NCBI GenBank assembly: GCA_030248135.1
Contig: JASANC010005424.1
Location: forward strand, 44,490 to 108,489
Source of the DNA: Theristus sp. LFF4_11
Lineage: Eukaryota; Nematoda; Chromadorea; Monhysterida; Xyalidae
Reading direction: 5' to 3'
Length of the DNA stretch: 64,000 bases
Below, piece by piece: positions 25,138 through 35,900 of this stretch (the stretch's first letter is position 1; the number at the start of each line of letters is the position of its first letter). Under the pieces are notes generated by a model. It searched no databases. It worked only from the letters and a program-made list of their open reading frames with translations, and was not told the origin of the DNA. Both the position numbers and the translations under genes were made by a program.

Positions 25138-25322
25138 TATGGCCTATTTTTTTAAACAGCAAACCAGACTATCCGTTTAGCCGATTTCTTCCCGTAAACA
25201 AATGGTGAATGTCGAATCAGTCACACCAAACTGACATTTTAGTGCCTGTACTTTGACAAACGGGCGTTTTTAAATAAAATGACGTCACGTTAGTCCGGAC
25301 ACGTTTGAATAAATCCACAATA
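25138..25322. mobile_element. TGACGTCA MITE, copy 2 (internally deleted)
   Basis: It has the same ends as the copy at 20308-20544 but lacks an internal segment of about 52 bp, including one of the two TGACGTCA sites. It interrupts a partial hAT-A element lying in reverse orientation. Confidence 0.75.
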
Positions 25323-25335
25323 GATACATAGCTAA

Positions 25336-25780
25336 CATAGTTGTTCTTGGGGGGGGCCTGGGGGGGGGGGCGGCCCCCCCAAAAAAACAGGTTTTTTCGG
25401 CCCAGCTATTATCTATCTAAAAAATTTTCTCAGCCAGCTATCTATCTGAAAATTTTTGTCTTCGAAAACATAAAATAAGTCAAATTTTCACCAAAATTGA
25501 CTACTTTTGCCCATAATTCTTTAAAATTTCGCTAATTTTAGGTAAAATACGCGTTTATACTTGATTTTTAGTGTATTTTTAGCATTATTTTGCTGTTTTT
25601 ATAGCTTTTTAGCGTTTTAGCTATCTATCTATTAAATTTCAAAATTTTGACCGGCCCTCCCCCAAAGTCACATAGCCCCCCCGCGCCCCCCCCCAAATTT
25701 TCCAGCTATCTATCTATCTAGAAAATTTGCTCCAGCTATCTATATCGGCCCCCCAACCGCTCGGCTCTGGAACAACTATG
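25336..25780. mobile_element. hAT-like MITE family A, copy 1 (445 bp)
   Basis: The ends are CATAGTTGTTCTTGG and CTGGAACAACTATG (inverted CATAGTTGTTCYAG). It is flanked by an exact 8-bp duplication ATAGCTAA (25328-35, 25781-88), the size typical of hAT transposons. Near each end are long G or C runs, and the core contains (GATA)n-like GATAGATAGCT words. There is no coding capacity. It was inserted into the interior of another family A copy. Confidence 0.87.
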
Positions 25781-26371
25781 ATAGCTAAAATGCCAAAAAA
25801 CAATAAAAATAGCTAAATAATGTTTAAAATGCGCTAAAAAACAAGTATAAACGCGTATTTTGCCTGAAATCATAGTTGTTCTAGGGGGGTTGGGGGCGGG
25901 GCCCTGGGGCCGCCCTTGGGTTAGGGGAAAAATTCCGGATTTTTGTTTAAATTAAACTTCCTTGTGTTCTTAGGTACATGATATTATTTGGCCATTTTGA
26001 CCGACGTACTGTACTCCATATTTTTTGATTTGGATGACTTCTAGTAGGGTCAATTTTTAGCGTTGAAATGACTTGACTGAATTGAAATATCGTTTCAGAA
26101 ATTGTTGTGTTGCAACTTAGAACATGTTTTTCAGTCGGCAGGCCATGAGATGAACATGATATCTTGTTGTTTGGCGTGTGTTATAGGTCTACAATGGAGT
26201 TGTGCGATATAATGTTAAACAATTGGAGCGGAGGTGTTGGTCAATACCACACCACACGAACACGACCGTTTTTCAGATACCCGATAACTTCATGGCCACA
26301 TGTTAAAACTTGCGTGCTAAGCTAAACTAACGTGTCTGTCAAAGCAAAACAAAGCTAACTGATCTGTCAGC

Positions 26372-26630
26372 CATAGTTGTTCTAGGGGGGCCTGCCGCCT
26401 GGGGAGGGGGCCGGCCCCCCCCCCAAAAAAATTTCGAATCTATCTCTATCAGAAAGGTTTTTTTGGCTCAACTATTATCTATCTGAAAAAATTTTCAGCC
26501 AGCTATCTATCTGAAAATTTTTGTCTTCGAAGACATAAAATGAGTCAATTTTTGACCAAAATTGACCATTTTTGCTTGTAATTCTTGAAAATTTCGCTAA
26601 TTTTAGGTAAAATACTCGTTTGTACTTGAT
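26372..26630. mobile_element. hAT-like family A, truncated copy
   Basis: It starts with a perfect CATAGTTGTTCTAGGGGG end and follows the family A consensus through the AAAATTTTTGTCTTCGAAGA core. It then switches near 26630 to unrelated sequence. The other end and target duplication are missing. Confidence 0.7.
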
Positions 26631-26857
26631 TTCGATACGATGATTTGATGAGCGGGCTCTCGCCATGTGGCAGATAGCATAGCTGGTTGAACCTGAAAGT
26701 AAGTGTCTTGGGGGGCGAGCGGGTCGACAGGGGTTGCCGACTTAGCTACAGCAAACAGGAATTTTTGAACACAGTCAAATTTTGGTAATTTTTCTAAAGA
26801 GGAACAACTAAGAACGGTTCAATATTCAAGTACACGTCAAAAATTGTCTTGTTTTAC

Positions 26858-27296
26858 CATAGTTGTTCCAGAGCCGGGGGTTGGGGGCCGATATAGATAG
26901 CTGGAGCAAATTTTCCAGATAGATAGATAGCTGGAAAATTTTGGGGGGGGGGGCCGCGGGGGGGGCCATGTGACTTTGGGGGGGGCGGTCAAAATTTTGA
27001 AATCAGATAGACAGTCACATAATGCATAAAATATGCAAAAATCAAGTATAAACGTGTATTTTACCTAAAATTAGCAAAATTATTAAGAATTTCGAACAAA
27101 AATGTCAATTTTGGTCAAAAATTGACTTATTTTATGTCTTCGAACACAAAAATTTTCAGATAGATAGCTGGCTGAGAAATTTTTTTGGATAGATAATAGC
27201 TGAGCCGAAAAAACCTCTCTGATAGAGATAGATTTGAAAATTTTTTTGGGGGGCCGGCCCCCTCCCCAGGCGGCAGGCCCCCCTAGAACAACTATG
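26858..27296. mobile_element. hAT-like MITE family A, copy 2 (439 bp, reverse)
   Basis: Complete copy in reverse orientation with ends CATAGTTGTTCCAGAG and CTAGAACAACTATG. It is flanked by the exact 8-bp duplication TGTTTTAC (26850-57, 27297-304). Confidence 0.9.
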
Positions 27297-27544
27297 TGTT
27301 TTACTGTTGAAAATGCAACTTTCCCTCTATGAAATGGACAAAATTTCAACAAAACACGATTTTCGGTCTTATAGTTTTCCGGATCGTTCTGAAAATGGTC
27401 TAGCTGATCTCAGCTTGACGAGACGCTTTGAACGAACCTAAGTTGTTAAAAAAATTTTAAAGAAATTTTTTATTTAAAAAAACCGGAATTTTTTTCCTAA
27501 CCCTACACAGCAGTACCGTGGGCGAGGGGGGTGGGGGGTACACC

Positions 27545-27886
27545 CATAGTTGTTCTAGGGGGGGGGGGCTGGGGGGGCCTGGGGGGGCTGGGGGCCTGGG
27601 GGGGGGGGCCGCCCCCACCCCAAAAAAATTCGAATCTATCTCTATCAAACAGGTTTTTTTCGGCTCAGCTATTGTCTATCTAAAAAAAATTCTCAGCCAG
27701 CTATCTATCTGAAAATTTTTGTCTTCGAAGACATAAAATGAGTCAATTTTTGACTAAAATTGACCATTTTTGCTCGTAATTCTTAAAAATTTCGTCAATT
27801 TTAGGTAAAATACGCGTTTATACTTGATTTTTAGTGTATTTTTAGCATTATTTTGCTGTTTTTATAGCATTTTAGCGTTTTAGCTG
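27545..27886. mobile_element. hAT-like family A, truncated copy fused to family C'
   Basis: A normal left end CATAGTTGTTCTAGGGGG follows a G-rich stretch. The copy matches family A up to TTTAGCGTTTTAGCT and then joins C'-type sequence. GTACACCC occurs just before this block (27538-45) and just after the C' end (28710-17). This suggests the block replaced part of a C' insertion. Confidence 0.6.
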
Positions 27887-27895
27887 CTTTGGGAC

Positions 27896-28461
27896 CAGTA
27901 CCGTGGGCGAGGGGGGGTGGGGGGGGGTACACCTCCCAGAGCACCAGAGACCGTCGGGTGGGGGGGTGGTGGGGGGGCGCCGTGCCCCCCCCCCCCCCTA
28001 AAACCGGGCACCCCCCCCCCATCGGACCCTTCCTCGAAAATTTGGCCGACACCCCCCCCACACCCCCCATGAAATTTTGTCTGGCGGAGACCCCCCCAAA
28101 ATTTTCCGTACACCCTAAATTTTTTTTTCGAAAATCTTGATTTTTTGTCTATCAAGTCCATAATATAAGCTGAATATATGATAACTTGACCATCTTCATT
28201 GTAATTTCAACGATTTTGCAGCAAAATTTAGCGTTTTTCCTTCAAAATTTAAGCGAAAAATTATCATGGGGGGGGGGGGGGGGGGTGGACCCCCCCACAG
28301 AAAATTTTGAAAAAATGCACCCCCCATGGGACCCCCATGGGGGGGGGGTCCAACGTTACCATAGGGTGGACCCCCCCCCCCTCACTTTTTGGTCGGCACC
28401 CCCCCCCCCCCCCCACGGCACCATACCCCCCTTCGAAAATTGTTTTGGGCCCACGGTACTG
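27896..28461. mobile_element. hAT-like MITE family B, intact reference copy (566 bp)
   Basis: Uninterrupted copy with ends CAGTACCGTGGGC / GCCCACGGTACTG and an exact 8-bp duplication TTTGGGAC (27888-95, 28462-69). The body has several G or C runs of 7-14 bases and no coding potential. It was inserted into family C' sequence. Confidence 0.88.
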
Positions 28462-28851
28462 TTTGGGACGCTCAAAAACTTCATCGCAGATGTTGTCGTA
28501 GCCTAAAATCAGTCGGTAAAACGGCCCAAAATCGACTGCTAAAGGTTTTACGAGGTATAATCAAAGAAAATTTTTGTTGAACTTTCGAAAAATTGTGCCA
28601 AAATTGAGGTTTTCAGAGCATATTAGAGGAAAATTTTTCGAATTTAAAAAAATCGGCATTTTTTTAATCACTTTTTTTTTTAAATTTTCATTTTTGTTTA
28701 ACAACCCTAGTACACCCCCCAGAGCACCAGAGACCGTCGGGTGGGGGGGGGGGGGGTGGGGGCATAGTTGTTCCAGAGCCGAGGGGTTGGGGGCAGTACC
28801 GTGGGCCCAAACAAATTTTCGAAGGGGGGGGGGGATGGTGCCGTGCGTAAT

Positions 28852-29070
28852 GCATCATTATTAAAACAGGTGCATGTGCAGTGGCGGTGGCCCCTGCCCT
28901 TTAACACAGGAAAGAAAAAAATGCAAAAACTAAATTGATCATTTTCACCTTATCAAAAAGGCTTGGCTTAGGATTAGGTTTAGGATTAGGAACCTACAAC
29001 GACTCATTACAAGCAACTTCAGATCAAAAATCAAAAAAATCACTTTTAAGAATGTATACAAATCGTGCCG
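28852..29070. mobile_element. Insert of unknown type carrying TTAGG-like repeats
   Basis: The insert interrupts a family B copy, with GTGCCGTG/GTGCCGTA on either side (7 of 8 bases). It contains CAGTGGCGGTGGCCCC near one end and a TTAGGATTAGG-type block at about 28970-28998. The first 22 bases of the window are nearly the same as that block. Confidence 0.45.
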
Positions 29071-29528
29071 TAGGGGGGGGGGGTGCCGACCAAAAAGTGA
29101 GGGGGGGGTCCAACCTATGGTAACGTGGGACCCCCCCAGAGGGGTCCCATGGGGGGGTGCATTTTTTCAAAATTTTCTGTGGGGGGTCCACCCCCCCCCA
29201 CCCCCCCATGAAATTTTTTCGCTTAAATTTTAAAGGAAAAACGCTAAATTTAGCTGCAAAATCTTTGAAATTACAATGAAGATGGTCAAGTTATCATATA
29301 TTCAGCTTATATTATAGACTTTATAGACAAAAAATCATGATTTTCAAAAAAAAATTTAGGGTGTGCAGAAAATTTTGGGGGGGGGGGGTCTCCGCCAGAC
29401 AAAATTTAATGGGGGGTGTGGGGGGGGGGTGTGGGCCAAATTTTCGAGGGGGGGGGGTCCGATGGGGGGGGGGGGTGCCCGGTTTTAGGGGGGGGGGGTG
29501 GCCCGGTGCCCCCCCCCACCCCCCCCCC

Positions 29529-30719
29529 TAGGGTTGTTAAAAAAAAACAAAAATCGTCATTTTTGTTTTTTTAAAAAAAAATTAAAAAAAAAAAATTTCA
29601 AAAATCAAAGTTGTGCTGAATCAATCAGGGAGTCCGAAGAACCACATACATAGTTGTTCCAGAGCCGAGGGGTTGGGGGGGCCGATATAGATAGCTGGAG
29701 CAAATTTTTTAGATAGATAGATAGCTGGAAAATTTTGGGGGGGCCGCGGGGGGGGCCATGTGACGTTGGGGGGGGCGGTCAAAATTTTGAAATTAGATAG
29801 ATAGATAGCTAAAACGCTAAAAAACCATAAAAACAGCAAAATAATGCTTAACATATGCTAAAAATCAAGTATAAACGTGTATTTTGCTTAAAATTAGCAA
29901 AATTTTAACGAATTTCGAGCAAAAACGGTCAATTTTGGTCAAAAATTGACTCATTTTATATCTTCGAAGACAAAAATTTTCAGATAGATAGCTGGCTGAG
30001 AATTTTTTTTAGATAGATAATAGCTGAGCCGAAAAAACTTCTCTGATAGAGATAGATTCGAAATTTTTTTGGGGGGGCCGGCCCCCCCCCAGGCCCCCCC
30101 CTAGAACAACTATGACCACATATGATATGCAAGCGCCTCCCGAATGACACCCGTATGGCGGAACTTTGCAGATTTTGTTTTGGTGACCTCAATTACCCCT
30201 TTTCCAAACCGTCACCATGCCTCTTCTTGTGTTTTGACCTCCAAAACGTCACTAATTGTCCCCAGCTAAGCTAATGCTAAAGTGAAGACAAACATACCGC
30301 CTTGAAATTCGATCAATTCTTCTGATGGTGTCGCGACGACACGACACGAAGCAGCAACCAGACAACGTAGCGCTTGCAAACGGTGCAGCGAGCACAATCG
30401 GACGCTCTGCGAGGCTAATCGTCACCTTATCTGCATCGGAAATGGTAGGCTAAGCTTTGGGACGCTCAAAAACTTCATCGCAGATGTTGTCGAAGCCTAA
30501 AATCAGTCGGTAAAACGGCCCAAAATCGACTGCTAAAGGTTTTACGAGGTATAATCAAAGAAAATTTTTGTTGAACTTTCGAAAAATTGTGCCAAAATTG
30601 AGGTTTTCAGAGCATATTAGAGGAAAATTTTTCGAATTAAAAAAAAAAAATCGGCATTTTTGTTTTTTTTAATCACTTTTTTTTTTAAAAAAAATTTTCA
30701 TTTTTGTTTAACAACCCTA
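29529..30719. mobile_element. hAT-like element family C' (TAGGGTTG ends) nested in family B
   Basis: It begins TAGGGTTGTTAAA and ends with the inverse TTTAACAACCCTA, the classic hAT-type terminus. The flanks are eight C residues on both sides, which fits an 8-bp duplication but is uninformative in a C run. Its interior is disrupted by a complete family A copy (29649-30114). The right 260 bp recur at 28462-28709, and part recurs inverted near 32230-32300. Confidence 0.75.
29649..30114. mobile_element. hAT-like MITE family A, innermost copy (466 bp)
   Basis: Complete reverse-oriented copy with ends CATAGTTGTTCCAGAG and CTAGAACAACTATG. The 8-bp duplication ACCACATA (29641-48, 30115-22) is exact. 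It is the innermost level of the nest. Confidence 0.9.
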
Positions 30720-31500
30720 CCCCCCCCCACCCGACGGTCTCTGGTGCTCTGGGGGGGGTGTACCCCCCCCACCCCCCCGCCCACGGTACTGGTTGGGGGG
30801 AGCCGATAGATCAAATTTTGAAATTTGATAGATAGATAGCTAAAACGCTAAAAAGCTATAAAAACAGCAAAATAATGCTAAAATACACTAAAAATCAAGT
30901 ATAAACGCGTATTTTACCTAAAATTAGCGAAATTGTCAAGAATTACGAGCAAAAATGGTCAATTTTGGTCAAAAATTGACTCATTTTATGTCTTCGAAGA
31001 CAAAAATTTTCAGATAGATAGCTGGCTGAGAATTTTTTTTAGATAGACAATAGCTGAGCCGAAAAAACCTGTTTGATAGAGATAGATTCGAAATTTTTTT
31101 GGGGGGGGGCCGGCCCCCCCCTAGCCCCCCCCCCCCCTAGAACAACTATGGGTGGGGGGGGGGCACCGTGCCACCCCCCCCCCCTAAAACCCGGGCCCCC
31201 CCCCCCCATCGGACCCCCCTCGAAAATTTGGCCGACACCCCCCACACCCCCCATGAAATTTTGTCTGGCGGAGACCCCCCCCAAAATTTTCCGTACACCC
31301 TAAAAATTTTTTTCGAAAATCATGATTTTTTGTCTATAAAGTCCATAATATACCGGTAAGCTGAATATATGATAACTTGACCATCTTCATTGTAATTTCA
31401 AAATTTGCAGCATTTGCAGATTTTGCAGCAAAATTTAGCGTTTTTCCTTCAAAATTTAAGCGAAAAAATATCATGGGGGGTGGGGGGGGGGTGGGTGGAC

Positions 31501-31975
31501 CATAGTTGTTCCAGAGCCGAGGGGTTGGGGGGGGGCCGATATAGATAGCTGGAGCAAATTTTCTAGATAGATAGATAGCTGGAAAATTTTGGGGGGGGCC
31601 GCGGGGGGGGCCATGTGACTTTGGGGGGGGGGGCCGGTCAAAATTTTGAAATTTGATAGATAGATAGCTAAAACAATAAAAAGCTATAAAAACAGCAAAA
31701 TAATGCTAAAAATACACTAAAAATCAAGTATAAGCGCGTATTTTACCTAAATGTAGCGAAATTTTCAAGAATTACGAGCAAAAATGGTCAATTTTGCTCA
31801 AAAATTGACTCATTTCATGTCCTCGAAGACAAAATTTTTTAGATAGATAGCTGGCTGAGAATTTTTTTTAGATAGATAATAGCTGAGCCGAAAAAACCTG
31901 TTTGATAGAGATAGATTCGACAATTTATTGGGGGGGGCCGGCTCCCCCCCCAGGCCCCCCCCTAGAACAACTATG
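31501..31975. mobile_element. hAT-like MITE family A copy in the outer family B element (475 bp)
   Basis: Complete reverse copy flanked by the exact duplication GGGTGGAC (31493-500, 31976-83). The flanking B sequence reads continuously once the element and one duplication are removed. Confidence 0.9.
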
Positions 31976-32102
31976 GGGTGGACCCCCCCCCACAGAAAAT
32001 TTTGAAAAAATGCACCCCCCCCCATGGGGGGGTCCCACGTTACCATAGGTTGGACCCCCCCCCTCACTTTTTGGTCGGCACCCCCCCCCACGGCACCATA
32101 CC

Positions 32103-32871
32103 TAGAGATGTAAGGGTCAAAAAAAAATTTTTTTTTTTAAATTTTTTTTTTAAAAAAAAAGTAAAAAAAAATGAGCATTTTTTTTTTATTTTTTTTATTA
32201 AAAATTTTTGAAATTTTTTCTTTAATGTGCCCTGAAAATGCCGTTTTTGGCATAATTTTTCGAAAGTTCAACAAAAATTTTCTTTGACTTTACCTTGTCA
32301 CTTAGTCTTCAACGCTGCAGGTGGTATTCTGGATTGATTTATCGACTGTTTTCAGCCTTGGTGAGTGATGATCGACTCGCGCATTGAAGTACTTGAGCGT
32401 CGCAAAGGCTAGTTCAACAAATTCCGATGTCGCTAAGGTGAGATAGAAGCAGAGAACTCACATTTACGCATCGTTTTTCAGGATCTCGAAAGGTGGAAAT
32501 TGCACTGTCTGCCACTGCAAGCGTAACTTCGTTGGTTGCTCGTTGCTGTTTCGTCTCGTGTCGTCAGCATGATCACACCGGTTTGTTGTGGAACTTGTTT
32601 CCATGTTATTTGAGGTGAATTGAGAGGCAAAACACGAGACGTGATGTCGTCGGTGGGAAAATGGGGTCGCCGAAACCAAGTCTGAAATTTTCACCCTCCT
32701 CCCATATGAGTGGGGGTCATATGGTAAGTCGGTGGCTCCTCAGATGGTGATATTCGGACTCCCTGAAAAATTCTGAACAACTTTCATTTTAAAAAAAAAA
32801 AATTTAAAAAAAAAATTTTTTTTTTTAAAAAAGAAAAAAAATAGAAAATTTTTTTTTTCTTGACATCTCTA
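32103..32871. mobile_element. hAT-like element family C (TAGAGATG ends, 769 bp)
   Basis: It begins TAGAGATGT and ends ACATCTCTA, matching the hAT terminal consensus. The 8-bp duplication ACCATACC (32095-102, 32872-79) is exact. The outer parts are A/T runs. The middle (about 32300-32770) is unique sequence without a usable frame. It was inserted into the outer family B element. Confidence 0.85.
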
Positions 32872-32985
32872 ACCATACCCCCCCCCTTCGAAAATTGTTT
32901 TGGGCCCACGGTACTGCTACACAGGAGGACCCCCAATCGACCGACATCTCCATCTGCAACTGTAATCTGACTGAACACAATCCGC

Positions 32986-35900
32986 ATGGACCAATCCAGC
33001 ATGTCGGAGGCACAAACTTCAGACACTGACTCGCAGAAGAAAGCTCGAAAGGTTGGTGAGCAGTGATAGAGCACAGCAAGCGAGCTGAAAGAAACAGAGA
33101 AGTTTGTTCTTAGTTGGAAATTGTCCAGGTCCAGATACTGGAAAATGGAACTGGAATGCGGGTTTTGCTTGAGCAGTCGCCTATGCTGCGTGGCACGAGA
33201 TAAACCAAGAGCATTTGTGGATTGCAATGTTTATTCATGCACTTTCTTTTTTATCAGCTTGAAAAGGAGACATACCGCCGGGAAAAGCGGCGTGTGGCGG
33301 AAGAACTGATGTCAGCACTGAAAGACCCGACGGTCGTCGTCATGGCCGACTGGCTGAAGATTCGCGGAACGCTCAGAAAGTGGTCGCGCTTCTACTGTGT
33401 TCTCAAGCCTGGCATACTGTTGATCTATAAAAGCCCAAAAACTCACAAGGTAATTGTATTAATTGTTATTTATTGTTCTTGTTTTGCGCTCGCACCAACG
33501 TCTTCAGCGTCTTCTTGTAAAAACGAATTTTGTTATTAGCAACTGATCCATGGGCAAACGCCGCAAACCTCTGTTGTGTTTTTCAGTACGGTATTTGGGT
33601 TGGCTCAGTGTTGCTAAACAGCTGTGAACTGATCGAAAGACCGTCGAAAAAAGACGGCTTCTGTTTCAAGTTATTCCACCCGTTGGACGAATCGATCTGG
33701 GCTTCTAGGGTAAGTTGACTGAACGAAACTGAGTCTTCGATCGACGTACCTGTGCAGCGGTATTCGGCTCAATCCTATTTTAGCGTATCTTTCTATTTTT
33801 TCGGTATCATTGAATTTTTTCGGTATCATTGAATTTTTTCGGTATCATTGAATTTTTTCGGTATCATTAATTTTTTTTCGGTATCATTCGTTTTTTTCCG
33901 GTATCATTGAATTTTTTCGGTATCATTCGATTTTTTCGGTATCATTCAGTTATTTTGCTGTATCATTGTTATTTTATTGTATCATTGTTATTTTAATGTA
34001 TCATTGTTATTTTGCTGTATCATTGTTATTTTATTGTATCATTGTTATTTTATTGTATCATTGTTATTTTACGGTATCATTGTTATTTTATTGTATCATT
34101 GTTATTTTACTGTATCATTGTTATTTTACTGTATCATTGTTAGTTTGCTGTATCATAGTCAGCACTGTCAGTTTATTGTATCGGTGGTCAATTTTACGCA
34201 TCATAATGGACACATAGCGACTAGCGAGTCGTTTAATCAGCACCTGCAGAGATTGGTGCAATTTTTTATCAAACGTTGTTCATAGCCCGTAAAATAACAA
34301 AATCGTGCGAAGCGTTCTATGAGGCGCGCCTTAGAGACTACAAACACAGACAGTAATAATAGTGACTATTGTGTGTGGTGAGTGTGTCTGCAATGTGCCG
34401 CTGCGTTGTGTGTTGCCTTTGATCTCTTTCTAAATAAAGGCTTGTGAAGGCTTAGGAAACTTACAAAAATTTGTGTGTAGGTTTCCTAAGGCTTTGCAAG
34501 CCTATATTAGAGAAACGTATCGCTCAGCGTATCGCGTACAAGCACCGGCCGCACCGCACCGAATCGCTATGTGTCCATTAGGATGCGTAAAATTGACCAC
34601 TGATAGAATAAACTGACGGTGCTGACTATTATACAGTAAAATAACAATGATACAGTAAAATAACAATGGTACAGTAAAATAACAATGATACAGTAAAATA
34701 ACAATGATACAATAAAATAACAAAGATACCGTAAAATAACAATGATACAATAAAATAACAATGATACCGTAAAATAACAATGATACAATAAAATAACAAT
34801 GATACCGTAAAATAACAATGATACAATTAAATAACAATGATACAGGCAAAATTGAATGATACCGGAAAAATCGAATGATACCGAAAAAAATTCAATGATA
34901 CCGAAAAAATCGAATGATACCGAAAAAAATTAATGATACCGAAAAATTTCAATGATACCGAAAAAATTCAATGATACCGAAAAAATTCAATGATACCGAA
35001 AAAATCGAAAGATACAATAAAATAGGATTGAGCCCGGTATTCAACCTACAATGACAAACATGCGATGTACAAAACGCTGTTTTCGTGCTCGCTTTTCAAA
35101 TGAATGCATTGCTTGCGTTGCGCTGCATTCTCTCAGGGTCCCCGCGGTGAATCGTTCGGTGCCGTGACGCAGCCGTTGCCGAGTTCGTATTTGATTTGTC
35201 GTGCGCCCTCCGAGGAAGCGGGCCGATGTTGGATGGACGCACTCGAATTGTCACTGAGATGCAGCGGACTGCTGATGAGAACTATGAACAATGTTGGTCA
35301 TTGGTGAATGGTGCTCGTTGCTGCATTATTGATGCCGTGCAGGTGCATTCATGAAGTTGCGGCAGAAGTCGCATAGCTAGCGCTGGATACCCTTTTCAAG
35401 AATGCAGAAAAAAGAATCGCTGTTGCATCATCACTACAGTACACTCGAAGTGCATGCATTCTGCACAGAAACTCATTTCTGGACTTGAATATTGATTGTT
35501 TTTTTTGTATTGAGCTTGTTGGACCTTCGGTAAGCACAGTTCCAAAGAAGTTCCAAATGCCTCAGCCTCATCATGTGTGCATCTAAACTGGAAACACCTA
35601 CCTGTGTCATCCAAAAAGCGTGCCATTTTTCAAGTGCAAGTGCATGAAGAAAGCAGAAATTTCGTGAAGAACTTTGTGCGTTGCATTCATGTTTGTGCTT
35701 GTGCAGCTGAGCGCCAGTGGCGACAGCAGCCAAGATCGGAGTCAACGGAGTGGTGGCGCCACTGAGCATGAACTCGCTGCACCGATACTGGTCAGTTGCG
35801 AACGAAGCGTTCATACTCATAACATAAAAGTGCTGCTCTTACACAGCGCACTCTTTTTATAACACAGTAACGTTGCACATGCGGCACGCCGCCGTGATGT

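Larger units (their letters stand above)
25918..27503. mobile_element. Possible larger TIR element (family D) around family A copies
   Basis: GGGTTAGGGGAAAAATTCCGG at the left is matched in inverse by CCGGAATTTTTTTCCTAACCC at the right (TIR about 20 bp). I found no clean 8-bp duplication, so the boundaries are uncertain. It encloses a truncated family A copy at about 26372-26630 and a complete one at 26858-27296. A related end fragment (TAGGGTTAGAAAAAAGTG) occurs near 44026. Confidence 0.45.
28794..30791. mobile_element. hAT-like family B copy (reverse) nested in family A, itself interrupted twice
   Basis: The ends CAGTACCGTGGGC and CCACGGTACTG are flanked by an exact GTTGGGGG duplication (28786-93, 30792-99). 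The body matches the intact B copy in reverse. It is broken by an insert of about 215 bp (about 28852-29070, flanked by near-copies of GTGCCGTG) and by the C' element at 29529-30719. Confidence 0.83.
28763..31150. mobile_element. hAT-like family A copy split by a nested family B copy
   Basis: The left end CATAGTTGTTCCAGAG is at 28763 and the right end CTAGAACAACTATG finishes at 31150. The flanking duplication GGTGGGGG is exact (28755-62, 31151-58). Family A sequence occupies only about 28763-28793 and 30800-31150; the rest is the inserted family B copy. Confidence 0.83.
27511..32916. mobile_element. hAT-like MITE family B, outermost copy, expanded to 5.4 kb by nested insertions
   Basis: The ends are CAGTACCGTGGGC and its inverse GCCCACGGTACTG, flanked by the exact 8-bp duplication CTACACAG (27503-10, 32917-24). 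Its own sequence, about 566 bp in an uninterrupted copy, is split by several later insertions: the mosaic at 27546-28709, family A at 28763-31150, family A at 31501-31975 and family C at 32103-32871. The remaining B pieces between these blocks line up in order with the intact copy at 27896-28461. It ends 62 bp before the first coding exon of the ORP8 gene. Confidence 0.85.

Noticed and set aside
27457..31303. Gly- and Pro-rich open frames in the G/C-run region
   Set aside because: They are translations of homopolymer runs inside hAT-like MITEs, with no conserved domain.
33966..34849. Open frames on both strands encoding repeated hydrophobic Tyr/Ile/Val/Leu peptides
   Set aside because: They arise from the 19-bp tandem units of the foldback element; several frames are open on each strand and none has splice or start context.
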